Shown here one piece after another: positions 36,885-45,673 of a stretch of 57,589 nucleotides of DNA. The notes beneath the pieces were generated by a model. It worked only from the letters and a program-made list of their open reading frames with translations, had not been told where the DNA came from and did not search any database. This DNA is from Candidatus Helarchaeota ASGARD archaeon Hel_GB_B (lineage in GTDB: Archaea > Asgardarchaeota > Lokiarchaeia > Helarchaeales > HEL-GB-B), in NCBI GenBank assembly GCA_005191425.1, contig SUPR01000008.1:1-57589 (forward strand), in the 5' to 3' direction. The position numbers were made by a program, and so were the translations under genes. Positions within the stretch are counted from its first letter, which is position 1. The number at the start of each line of letters is the position of its first letter.

Positions 36885-37661
36885 TTGACTTTTAATGCAG
36901 GTTTAGATATAGGTTCATGTTATTGCAAATGCGTAGTAATTAATGAAAATAAAGAAATCATAGCAACATCAATTTCACCATTAGGTGGAAACCCCAGAAA
37001 TGCTTCTAAACTTACTTTTGAAAATGCGTTAAAATCAGCAAATCTTAAAAGTAAAAATATTAAAAATATAGTTTGTGTGGGCAGAAATCGGAAAAAAGTT
37101 TCATTTAAAAGTCATGAGGAGTCAGAGATCAAGTGTATTGCAAAAGGAGCTCGAGAATTAATTCCGTCTTTAAGAACAATTGTAGACCTTGGTGCGCTAA
37201 CCAATAAGGCAATTAAACTTAATTCAAATGGAAAAGTGGTCGATTATGTAATTAATGATAAATGCGCATCTGGAAGTGGGATGTTCCTAGAATTAGTAGC
37301 TAAAGCTTTAGAAATGGACATTAGTGATATCGATAAAAAGGCAAAAATGTCTGAAAATCCTCTCCCAATTACAAATCAATGTAGTATTTTTGCTGAAAGC
37401 GAAGTAATATATTTAGTTAATGAAAGTAAAAATGAAATCGACATAATTGCAGGCGTTACAAATTCAATTGCAAACCGAATATATTCACTCTTAAAAAGGG
37501 TAAATATGGAAAAAGATATTATTTTAACGGGTGGAGTCGCAAATACTAATTATATTAAGTTAAAATTAGAAGAAAGGCTTAATATGGAAATAAAAGAACC
37601 TACTATTTCTCCAATTTATATCGCTGCATTTGGTGCATCCTTATATGCAAGTGAAATTTAA
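36885..37661 (+). CDS. BcrD/HgdC-type activator ATPase subunit with altered nucleotide motif
   Basis: A 258-residue BadF/BadG/BcrA/BcrD-family protein (ASKHA fold). I choose the TTG at 36885 because MTFNAGLDIGS then matches the length of MANYLGIDIGS in the next gene. AGGCGAG lies just upstream; an ATG at 36855 is an alternative. Motifs: GLDIGSCYCKCVVI, SEIKCIAKGARELIPSLRTIVDLG, NDKCASGSGMFLEL and NQCSIFAESEV, the last two giving the cysteines for the bridging [4Fe-4S] cluster. The usual GGQD after DIG is ALTN here, so phosphate contacts are altered. Class I benzoyl-CoA reductases use two different ATPase subunits; HgdC-type activators are homodimers. Confidence 0.85.
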   Translation: MTFNAGLDIGSCYCKCVVINENKEIIATSISPLGGNPRNASKLTFENALKSANLKSKNIKNIVCVGRNRKKVSFKSHEESEIKCIAKGARELIPSLRTIVDLGALTNKAIKLNSNGKVVDYVINDKCASGSGMFLELVAKALEMDISDIDKKAKMSENPLPITNQCSIFAESEVIYLVNESKNEIDIIAGVTNSIANRIYSLLKRVNMEKDIILTGGVANTNYIKLKLEERLNMEIKEPTISPIYIAAFGASLYASEI

Positions 37662-37676
37662 ACCGGTGAATTTAAA

Positions 37677-38474
37677 ATGGCTAATTATTTAGGGATTGAT
37701 ATTGGGTCATTAACTGGAAAAGCAGTTATTATTGATGATAATAATAATATAAAAGCACAAAAAGTAATTTATGTAAAAAAAACACCTTTGAAAACTGTTA
37801 ATGTACTATTAGACTCTATTTTGCCTGAAATTGGTATTGATGACCTCTCAAAAATAACTTATTGCGTTGGAACTGGTTATGGTCGTAGGAAAATACCTCT
37901 TGCTAATGAAACAATTAGTGAGATTACCTGTCATGGAACAGGTGCCCATCATGTTATGCCCTCTTTAAGAACTGTTATTGACATTGGTGGTCAGGACTGT
38001 AAGGTTATTAGGCTAGATGAAAATGGGAATTTAAAGAATTTTATTATGAATGAGAAATGCGCGGCAGGTACTGGGCGATACCTAGAATTAATGAGTGAAA
38101 CTCTAAATATCCCTCTTGAAAAACTTGGTCCAATTTCATTAAAAACAAAATCGCCTGTATCTCTTCAAAGTAAATGTTCATTATACGCTCAATTTGAAGT
38201 TATTTCGCTATTAGGGGAAGGTATTAAAAAACCAGATATCGCAGCTGGAATAAATAAAGCAATGGCTGAAAGGGTCATAAATCTCGCTGAAAAAGTCGGT
38301 ATTGAAGAGGACATAACTGTAAGCGGTGGAGTTGCTAAAAATATCGGTGTAGTTATCAATATGGAAAAATTACTGGGTATAAAATTTAAAAAACTACCTG
38401 TAGATCCCCAAATAATTGGTGCACTTGGGGCAGCTTTAATTTCAAGAAAATCCTTTTTAAAGAAAAACAGCTGA
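37677..38474 (+). CDS. BcrA/HgdC-type activator ATPase subunit
   Basis: A 265-residue activator ATPase with all family motifs intact: YLGIDIGSLTGKAVII, GTGYGRRKIPLANETISEITCHGTGAHHVMPSLRTVIDIGGQDCKVI (GGQD at 104-107), NEKCAAGTGRYLELM with Cys128, SKCSLYAQFEVISLLGEG with Cys167 and VSGGVAKN near the C-terminus. ATP hydrolysis by this family drives an electron from ferredoxin to the catalytic BcrBC/HgdAB partner. CGGTGA seven bases before the ATG supports the start. It follows its divergent partner by 15 bases, and together they form a two-gene operon separated by a helicase and a TPR gene from the BcrCB-like genes. Confidence 0.88.
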   Translation: MANYLGIDIGSLTGKAVIIDDNNNIKAQKVIYVKKTPLKTVNVLLDSILPEIGIDDLSKITYCVGTGYGRRKIPLANETISEITCHGTGAHHVMPSLRTVIDIGGQDCKVIRLDENGNLKNFIMNEKCAAGTGRYLELMSETLNIPLEKLGPISLKTKSPVSLQSKCSLYAQFEVISLLGEGIKKPDIAAGINKAMAERVINLAEKVGIEEDITVSGGVAKNIGVVINMEKLLGIKFKKLPVDPQIIGALGAALISRKSFLKKNS

Positions 38475-38801
38475 TATTTTTACTTAAAATGTCTATATTT
38501 TTTACTTCTACATCTTAATATTGATATTCTTTTCAGAGCCAGCAACCTTAATTTTATTATTTTTGAAAATAAATATAGAATATAAAAACTTTTGAAATAA
38601 TCACTTTAATGGAGTAATGAAACCTTTAAATAATTTAATAAATTTACCAAATCTCTTAACAATATCTATATTTAATAATTTAAGACAAAATAAGTGTATT
38701 AATTTTTACGTTTATAATTATTTGAAAAACATTTTAGAACAATTTAGTCTAATAATTTCTTAATAATTATTTGATTTTTGATTTTTTGGTGTTGTGAAAA
38801 A
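38475..38801. other. AT-rich intergenic region before the GH94-like gene
   Basis: No gene supported. T runs near 38479-38515 may terminate the activator operon. GGTG at about 38791 is the probable ribosome binding site for the next gene. Confidence 0.45.
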
Positions 38802-41525
38802 ATGGATAAGAAAGCATTTGGGTCTGGATATTTTGGAGAATGGATTAAAGATGAGTTTGGTTTACCAGCATATAAATATAATTGCGATCAAATAAATGAC
38901 CCCAAGGCAATTTCACCGACTAATGAATTTTGGAGGAAAAAAACGAACCATTCTCATCAAATTGGTAATGACCGACTAATTGGAGTAGCTTCTAATTATG
39001 GGTACATACAAGTCCGCCAAGATGAAGGGAGTCCAAAGTTTTTAAATGATTATGACCCGAGTCGTTATCAATATGGTGGTGGACTTGGTTTTTTAACTGA
39101 TGGAAATATATTCTTAAGTACATATTACCCTGGAAATGCGGATTCATTTGACCGAATTTTTGGTATGGGTTATTATCGTAAAATTGTGAAGGGACATGGT
39201 CTATCTGTGGACCAAATTATATTTGCTCCTTTTGGAGATGACCCTCTTTTAATTTCTCAAGTAACTATTACAAATAATAGAGATAAACCAGTGGATTTAA
39301 ATTGGATTGAATATTGGGGATGTAGAATTTATCAATTTTCTTACAAAGCATTTATGGCAGGGTTAATTTCTAAAAAATCGACAGTCCCTGATATACGAAG
39401 AAATTTTACGGATAAATTCATCAGAAAATTTTCAAAAATTAATGACCACGATGGCATTTTAGTATCTAGAAAATTTTTAGGTTTTAAATTAATTGAACAT
39501 TTATTATGGGGAGTAATGAATTTAGCCTTAGCGACTATAGCAAGGAGTCTATCTGGTGGATCGGTAAAAACACCAGTAAAAGAATCTACCTTGGAAGATA
39601 AAACTCCACCAGATACATTTCTGGTCTCATTGGACAAACCAACAGATGAATTATCCATAGATGCTAGAAACTTTTTTGGGAGTGGGGGTGTAGAGAACCC
39701 AAGTGGAATTTTTGATGAATTCCAAGAAGATTTTAATTCTACCGAAGAAAATAATGGGCTATTTCTTAAACGGAAAATTAAATTAAATTCAGGTGAAAAG
39801 AAGACCTTATACTTTGCGTTTGGTTATGTTGAAGATAAAAACAATATTAATTCAATTGTTAATCATTATAAGAAAAATTACAAAGATTTATTTGAAAAAT
39901 CATGTGCTAAATGGAACCGAGATCGAATTAAACTATCAATTCATGATGATAAGTGGATTGATCGAGAATTAAAATGGCATTATTATTATTTAAGAAGTAA
40001 TTTAACTTTTGATAGTTTTTTTAAAGAACATATTCTATCACAAGGTCATGTATATCAATATTTAATAGGTTTTCAAGGTGCATCAAGAGACCCATGTCAA
40101 CATGCTCTACCATTCATTTATTCTGACCCTAGATTTGTAAAAGAAATCATCCGATATACATGTAAAACAGTAAAACCAAAGGGCGAGATCCCATATGGAA
40201 TTGTGGGGAATGGAGTAATACAACCTTCACCATTTAAACCAAGTGATTTGGAATTATGGCTTCTATGGCTAACAAGTGAATATGTGCTGGCATGGCGTGA
40301 TTTAGATTTTCTTAATGAAAAAATACCAATGTACCCAATATATAAAGCCAAAAACAAGGAAGTCCGCATAATTGATATTTTACAATTATGTTATAACCAT
40401 TTTATAAATATTACTGGAGTAGGAATACACGGGCTTCAGAAATTATCAAATGGCGATTGGAACGACATGGTCATTCTTGGCTATGTACCTAAAAAGAGGC
40501 AAAAATCTATTAAAAACAGTGCAGAAAGTGTCCTTAATTCTGCAATGGCAGTTTATACCTTGGACTTATATTCCAAATTAATGAATTTTACAGGAAAAAT
40601 AGATTTGGCTGAAAAAATTAAATTAAAGGCAGAAGAATTGAAATCTGCAGTTAAGAAACAGTGGGCTAACTATTGGTTTAAACGGGCTTGGTTATCCCAA
40701 GAATATGGATGGGTCGGAGAAGATATATTATGGCTAGAACCCCAGCCCTGGACTATTATTGGTGGAATTGCCGATCAAGATCAAATTAAAATATTACTTA
40801 AATCAATTGACGAAAAACTTAGAAAATCATCAAAAATTGGTGCGACTATATTAAATGAGCCAATTTCGCATGTAACAGAAGAAAAAGGAATGGCTACTAA
40901 TGGTGGTATCTGGTTATCTATTAATGGGACATTAATCTGGGCATTAGCTTTAACCAATCCTGAAATGGCTTTAGATGAATGGAAAAAAAATAGTTTGGCT
41001 TACCATGCAGAAGCATTTCCTGAAATTTGGTATGGAATTTGGAGTGGGCCAGATACTTATAATTCTCATTTCTCGGAATTTGAGGGTGCAACTCTATTTT
41101 TCGACCCAAATAAAAAGGCTAAAGGACTTAATGTCAATGTAAACTGGACTGACTTTCCAGTAATGAATATGCACTCTCATGCATGGCCTTTATATTCTGT
41201 TATCAAACTTCTCGGGATCGAATTTTCACCTAATGGGCTGGAAATTAAACCCTCAATTCCAAAAGATGAATATGAATTTTATTCCCCCCTAATTATGTTT
41301 AAAAAAACGGAAAATGGATATACTGGGCACTATTCTCCCAATAAAATTGGTAATTGGAAAATTTCCATTATTCTTCCTGAAAATGAAATAGAAAACATAG
41401 AAAAATTAGAAGTTAATGGAAAATCTATTATGTTTAACAAGGAACAAGATAGAATTGAATTTGAAGGTAAAAGTTCGGCTAAAAATCCACTAAAATGGAC
41501 TATAATTAAAAAATTTACTCAATAA
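38802..41525 (+). CDS. GH94 (GT36)-like glycoside phosphorylase
   Basis: A 907-residue protein from the ATG at 38802. An upstream in-frame TTG would add MIFWCCEK and is unlikely. Family landmarks: an N-terminal beta-sandwich with FLNDYDPSRYQYGGGLGFLTDGNIFLSTYYPGNADSF, then the (alpha/alpha)6 domain with GFQGASRDPCQHALPFIYSDPRFVKEII, PSDLELWLLWLTSEYVLAW (general acid candidate Asp482) and GIHGLQKLSNGDWNDMVILGY (GDWND at 551-555), and later PEIWYGIWSGPDTYNS. GH94 enzymes cleave beta-glucosides such as cellobiose or cyclic glucans with phosphate. The substrate cannot be told here. A URO-D methyltransferase gene follows after 14 bases on the same strand. Confidence 0.8.
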   Translation: MDKKAFGSGYFGEWIKDEFGLPAYKYNCDQINDPKAISPTNEFWRKKTNHSHQIGNDRLIGVASNYGYIQVRQDEGSPKFLNDYDPSRYQYGGGLGFLTDGNIFLSTYYPGNADSFDRIFGMGYYRKIVKGHGLSVDQIIFAPFGDDPLLISQVTITNNRDKPVDLNWIEYWGCRIYQFSYKAFMAGLISKKSTVPDIRRNFTDKFIRKFSKINDHDGILVSRKFLGFKLIEHLLWGVMNLALATIARSLSGGSVKTPVKESTLEDKTPPDTFLVSLDKPTDELSIDARNFFGSGGVENPSGIFDEFQEDFNSTEENNGLFLKRKIKLNSGEKKTLYFAFGYVEDKNNINSIVNHYKKNYKDLFEKSCAKWNRDRIKLSIHDDKWIDRELKWHYYYLRSNLTFDSFFKEHILSQGHVYQYLIGFQGASRDPCQHALPFIYSDPRFVKEIIRYTCKTVKPKGEIPYGIVGNGVIQPSPFKPSDLELWLLWLTSEYVLAWRDLDFLNEKIPMYPIYKAKNKEVRIIDILQLCYNHFINITGVGIHGLQKLSNGDWNDMVILGYVPKKRQKSIKNSAESVLNSAMAVYTLDLYSKLMNFTGKIDLAEKIKLKAEELKSAVKKQWANYWFKRAWLSQEYGWVGEDILWLEPQPWTIIGGIADQDQIKILLKSIDEKLRKSSKIGATILNEPISHVTEEKGMATNGGIWLSINGTLIWALALTNPEMALDEWKKNSLAYHAEAFPEIWYGIWSGPDTYNSHFSEFEGATLFFDPNKKAKGLNVNVNWTDFPVMNMHSHAWPLYSVIKLLGIEFSPNGLEIKPSIPKDEYEFYSPLIMFKKTENGYTGHYSPNKIGNWKISIILPENEIENIEKLEVNGKSIMFNKEQDRIEFEGKSSAKNPLKWTIIKKFTQ

Positions 41526-41539
41526 TTCAAGGAATTAAA

Positions 41540-42712
41540 ATGAACTCACGTGAACGCGTATTAACTACATTTGAACACCAAGAACCCGATAAAATTCCAA
41601 TCGATTTTGGAGGTAATCAATCGGGAATACATATTATTGCTTATAAAAATTTACTTAAATATTTGGATATAGATGATAAAAATATTAAATATTGTGATTT
41701 TATCCAACAATTGGCATATCCTTGTGAAGAATTATTAAAACGATTTGAAGTTGATATCCGTTGGCTTAGACCGCCAAAATCACTTTTACCTGAAAATTTT
41801 ATGCCAATAATTGAAGGGAAATATATTGGGATTTATGACCAATTCGGTGTATTTTGGGGCGATAGTAAGGAAAAAGATGTCAAGGAAATATTATATTATT
41901 CACCCCAAATCCATCCTCTGGAAGATTTAAATACTATAAATCAAATTAAAAATTTTGACTGGCCTGATGGGACTGATAAAAAGCCATTTAAAGGACTCCG
42001 AGAACAAGCTAAAAAGCTCCGTAAAAATACTCAATATGCTATAGCTGTTCCTCCATTAGGTTGTAATTTTGAGTATACTACATTTCTATTTGGTTTTAAA
42101 AAGGCCCTTAGCCATCTCAGAAGAAAACCCGAACTAATTGTCGCTGCAATGGAAGAATTAAAAAAATATTGGACTGATTATGCTACTACTTTTTTGAATG
42201 AAATTAAATTTAATAACGAATTTTATGTTGATATAGTTGCTGTTAATAGCGACCTTGCTATGCAAACAGGGCCACTTATGGACCCAGAAAAAATATATGT
42301 CCCAATAATTAAACCAATTGAGAGAGACTTTTCTCAAAAACTGCATAGCCTTGCAAATATCAAGATCAATTTTCATTGTTGCGGTTCTATAGCTCCATTT
42401 ATACCACATTTTGCCGATATACAATATGATGCAGTAAATCCCGTTCAAATTGGAGCTTATGATATGGAACCTTGTAGTTTAAAGAAGAGGTTCGGAGAAA
42501 TAATAACTTTTTGGGGCGGTCTCTGCGACTCTCAACATACACTACCATATGGACCTTTGAAAAAAATAGAAAATGAAGTCAAATATAACTTAGAATGTTT
42601 CAAAAAAGGCGGTGGATATATAGCTTCGAGTGTGCATAATATAACTTCAGAAGTACCACCTGAAAACATAACTACAATGTTTGATACACTAATAAAATAT
42701 AGAAAATATTAA
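41540..42712 (+). CDS. URO-D/MtaA-like corrinoid methyltransferase, zinc motif present
   Basis: A 390-residue protein of the uroporphyrinogen decarboxylase superfamily. It opens with MNSRERVLTTFEHQEPDKIPIDFGGNQSG, the hallmark of the MtaA/CmuA/MtvB-like branch. Candidate zinc ligands are His and Cys in NFHCCGSI near residue 279 and Cys in GGLCDSQHT near 327, followed by GGGYIASSVHNITSEVPPEN. True HemE lacks this zinc site. Such enzymes move methyl groups between a substrate or CoM/folate and a corrinoid protein; one is encoded nearby at 43915. It is probably co-transcribed with the GH94-like gene. The methyl donor is unknown. Confidence 0.82.
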   Translation: MNSRERVLTTFEHQEPDKIPIDFGGNQSGIHIIAYKNLLKYLDIDDKNIKYCDFIQQLAYPCEELLKRFEVDIRWLRPPKSLLPENFMPIIEGKYIGIYDQFGVFWGDSKEKDVKEILYYSPQIHPLEDLNTINQIKNFDWPDGTDKKPFKGLREQAKKLRKNTQYAIAVPPLGCNFEYTTFLFGFKKALSHLRRKPELIVAAMEELKKYWTDYATTFLNEIKFNNEFYVDIVAVNSDLAMQTGPLMDPEKIYVPIIKPIERDFSQKLHSLANIKINFHCCGSIAPFIPHFADIQYDAVNPVQIGAYDMEPCSLKKRFGEIITFWGGLCDSQHTLPYGPLKKIENEVKYNLECFKKGGGYIASSVHNITSEVPPENITTMFDTLIKYRKY

Positions 42713-42742
42713 TTTTCTTAAAAATAAAAGGATTTTATCAGT

Positions 42743-43912
42743 TTATTCATCAATTTTAATTGGATAATTTCCATATTTTTCTCTAATTCTCATTACAGCT
42801 TCCCATCTATCAATAGTGACCGCAGGGTTGATACTATGTCCACTACTAAAAATGTATCCTCCTCCTGGAGCCAAAACTTTAATTAACTTCTTAGAATATT
42901 CCTCAATTTCTGAAATCTTTCCCTGGCTCAACATTACTGGACTAATATTCCCAACAAATGTTAATTTATCACCATATTTTTCATGTAATTTGAAAATATT
43001 ATAATCTGGATTTGCAGTAGTCGGTTCAATCGGATTAAGAGCATCAACCCCTGAACTTACAATATCTTCAAAAATTTGCATTAGATCTCCATCAGAATGC
43101 AGTAATATCTTAGAATCGTTTTTATGCGCAGCTTCACAGATTCTTTTTATCCATGGAAATACATATTGTCTATAATTCTTAGGACTCATGAACAGTCCAT
43201 TTTTAAAGCCATAGTCATCCCATAAAATAATCAGTCTTGCTCCATTTTCTGCCAATATCTTGACCATTTCTAAAGTAAACTCTCCTCTATCATCAAATAC
43301 TTTTTTAATTTGTTTTCTATGGGCTAATAAACGTGAAAAATTCTCTAAGCCAAATCCTTCCCACGTGCATTCCATCAATGCCCCCACTGCAGGAACATTA
43401 AAAACTTCATGTTTCATTTCATTTTCAAGATCTTGTCCCGCAAGAAAATTTATAATTCGTATTTCGTCATTAGGGTCAAGTTGTTCCCAACTTTCATAAT
43501 CATCAAAGTCCTTAAAGAAACCCCCATAATATCCTAAAATTATTGTCCCATCTCCACTGTATTTCTCAAGTTTCATAATTCTCCCATATTCATCTATGAA
43601 TCCGTTCTTTATTATTTTTCGGGGAAATAAGGATGCTACTGATATACCAATATCTAATTTTACCCTCCTGCTAAATTCAAATATCTCTTTTAATCCTTTT
43701 GCTACTAATTTTCTATTTTTTAAAGCACTCCTCATTATACTATGACGAAAAGGTATAAATCTTAGTATTTTTAAACCTGCAAACAGTCCAGCACTGGGTT
43801 TTATCCCATAATGCCGCATAATTGTATTATTTGTAAATGCACTTTCAAATGCTGGAACTCGGTCAGGTTCCTCATGATTAATAGCCATTAAAACCCTTGT
43901 AGGTGCGTCCAT
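42743..43912 (-). CDS. URO-D-family methyltransferase-like protein lacking the zinc cysteine
   Basis: A 389-residue URO-D-family protein: MDAPTRVLMAINHEEPDRVPAFESAFTNN, MECTWEGFGLENFSRLLAHRK, IILWDDYGFKNGLFMSPKNYRQYVFPWIKRI, then ILLHSDGDLMQIFEDIVSSGVDALNPIEPT and APGGGYIFSSGHSINPAVTIDRW. Where the 41540 paralogue has FHCCG, this protein has LHSDGD, so the His is kept but the Cys is lost. This is common in the substrate-side branch of the family. It begins two bases after the corrinoid protein gene, so the two form one operon and should act as partners. The substrate could be a methoxylated or methylated compound, which is inference. Confidence 0.78.
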   Translation of the reverse strand: MDAPTRVLMAINHEEPDRVPAFESAFTNNTIMRHYGIKPSAGLFAGLKILRFIPFRHSIMRSALKNRKLVAKGLKEIFEFSRRVKLDIGISVASLFPRKIIKNGFIDEYGRIMKLEKYSGDGTIILGYYGGFFKDFDDYESWEQLDPNDEIRIINFLAGQDLENEMKHEVFNVPAVGALMECTWEGFGLENFSRLLAHRKQIKKVFDDRGEFTLEMVKILAENGARLIILWDDYGFKNGLFMSPKNYRQYVFPWIKRICEAAHKNDSKILLHSDGDLMQIFEDIVSSGVDALNPIEPTTANPDYNIFKLHEKYGDKLTFVGNISPVMLSQGKISEIEEYSKKLIKVLAPGGGYIFSSGHSINPAVTIDRWEAVMRIREKYGNYPIKIDE

Positions 43913-43914
43913 TA

Positions 43915-44556
43915 TTAACCCTCCATTAAAATGTTTATATGTCTAACTCCGTCTATTGCATCATTTGCATAATCATCGGTTCCCATCTTTTTTGCAATTT
44001 CCATATTTAATGGTGCCCCACCTACAATTATTTTCACTTTATCTCGCAATCCCGCACTTTTTAATGCGTCTACAATGTTTTTAATTTCTTCGATAGTCAT
44101 AGTAAGCAAACAGCTTAAAGCAATAACCTTTGCTTTTGTTTTTTTAATTGCTTTTATAATCTTATTAGCAGGGCAATTTGTCCCTAAATCAATAATTTCG
44201 TATCCGGCAGAAATCAACATCGTAATTAATATATTTTTACCAATATCATGATTATCTCCTTTAACTGTTGCACAAATGATTTTTCCTTTATTTCCTTGCT
44301 CATCTGCTTTTAAATATGGATTTAATACCGTCATTGCGTCCTTCATTGTCTCTCCCGCTAAAATAAGGTCTGTTAAAAAATATTCTTTTCTTTCATACAA
44401 CCTTCCTACTTCGTCCATACCCTCTGTTAATACTTGTAATATTTGTTTGGGATCTGTACCTGCATCTAATTCAGCTTGAACAGTTTCTTTTATTTCATCT
44501 ACATTTAAGTCGATAATTAATTCTTTTATTTTATTTAATGTCAAATTAAAGACCAT
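43915..44556 (-). CDS. methyltransferase corrinoid protein (MtbC/MttC/MtoC-like)
   Basis: A 213-residue cobalamin-binding protein. The N-terminal cap has LTEGMDEVGRLYERKEYFLTDLILAGETMKDAM. The B12 Rossmann domain has VKGDNHDIGKNI, with the DxHxxG motif at 101-106 (His103 is the lower axial ligand), LGTNCPANKIIKAI, SCLLTM and IIVGGAPLN. This is the standard small corrinoid protein that carries the methyl group between two methyltransferases. It is co-transcribed with the URO-D-like gene at 42743. No RamA-type reactivase was seen in the window. The cognate substrate is unknown. Confidence 0.92.
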   Translation of the reverse strand: MVFNLTLNKIKELIIDLNVDEIKETVQAELDAGTDPKQILQVLTEGMDEVGRLYERKEYFLTDLILAGETMKDAMTVLNPYLKADEQGNKGKIICATVKGDNHDIGKNILITMLISAGYEIIDLGTNCPANKIIKAIKKTKAKVIALSCLLTMTIEEIKNIVDALKSAGLRDKVKIIVGGAPLNMEIAKKMGTDDYANDAIDGVRHINILMEG

Positions 44557-44825
44557 TTAATAATTTTATATGATTAATAGAAATAATTATTTTAAGATAT
44601 TTTACATTAACACCTTATATTTTTTAAAATTAGCTTTCATCAATGATTTTTTGTCCTTAAACTAATGTTCCCAGAGGTAATTTTTCTACGAATTGTATCA
44701 TTACACGTTTTAATGTATTTTATATCTTTAATTCGGAAATGTACCGACTAAATTAATAAAATTTATGGCTAATACGTAAGAAATAAAAAAAAGTAAGAAA
44801 TAAAAAAATAAATAATTTAGTTAAA

Positions 44826-45503
44826 TTAATTAAGTAATCTATGTTTATTATAACTCCAGATTAAGTCATCAAATTCTAGTGGATACAATTTATTGTTGTA
44901 ATAATCTTCGATTAACTCTATGATTTTCTTTTGACATAGTTCATATTTTTCTTTATCTATATTTGTTAAACTAGTCAAATTCATTTTTAGGGTTTGTAGC
45001 ATGAATCTATCAATCGGCGAATTAAACCATTTTATTACTTTTTTGGCATATTCTTGGTCTGGTATATTGCTATAATAAAATACAAATTTTGTTGCAACGT
45101 CAATAATTTTAGCGGCTTGCCCCCAACTTATTCTACTTGTCGTTTGAGTTTTGACAGGTTTGATATTTTTAATTGCCCATTTACAAAATTCATCGTGTAG
45201 TTCTACGTAGTCTTCTCTTCTTTCCATTTCGAACATTTTATTTATAGTATTGAATAATTTTGGTAATATCAATTCTTTTGATCTAGTTGAGAAATTTCGG
45301 AGCATAGTACTTATATTTAGTGATATATTTATTATGTTCTTAACTTTAGCTTCCATTACTTCTCTATAAAAATCTTTTTCTATTACTTCATCATCTGAAT
45401 ACATCCTAATCCCCGTATCTCTATTACATTTTGGACATTTATTGTCTTCGGCAGACTTACCTTCCCATGTATAATTACACTCAAAGCATATAAATTTAAC
45501 CAT
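44826..45503 (-). CDS. zinc-ribbon protein of unknown function
   Basis: A 225-residue protein. The first 30 residues form a rubredoxin-like zinc ribbon: CFEC (Cys6, Cys9) and CPKC (Cys23, Cys26). The rest is predicted helical with no motif I recognise: VKNIINISLNISTMLRNFSTR, WGQAAKIIDVATKFVFYYSNIPDQEYAKKVIKWFNSPIDRFMLQTL. No signal or membrane helix. It stands alone. The 578-base region upstream of its start carries an unusual repeat array that may control it. Function unknown. Confidence 0.6.
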   Translation of the reverse strand: MVKFICFECNYTWEGKSAEDNKCPKCNRDTGIRMYSDDEVIEKDFYREVMEAKVKNIINISLNISTMLRNFSTRSKELILPKLFNTINKMFEMERREDYVELHDEFCKWAIKNIKPVKTQTTSRISWGQAAKIIDVATKFVFYYSNIPDQEYAKKVIKWFNSPIDRFMLQTLKMNLTSLTNIDKEKYELCQKKIIELIEDYYNNKLYPLEFDDLIWSYNKHRLLN

Positions 45504-45640
45504 TTTAAAATAACCTTCTTAAAGATATTTTTATTATATCAATTTTTTTTGCTAAATATATATAGAAAATGAAGGTATTTAAACCTTACAGAAAGGTAAG
45601 AATTCTATTCTTTATTCACTAATCTTAAAATCATCTATAT

Positions 45641-45673
45641 TCACAAATTTTGTCACAAATTAATTCACAAATT
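45641..45673. repeat. three TCACAAATT boxes at exact 12-bp spacing
   Basis: TCACAAATT begins at 45641, 45653 and 45665. A fourth copy begins at 45727 inside the second 62-bp repeat, and a variant TTACAAATT begins at 45789. The exact 12-bp step resembles iterons or a cooperative operator. The function is not known. Confidence 0.8.
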
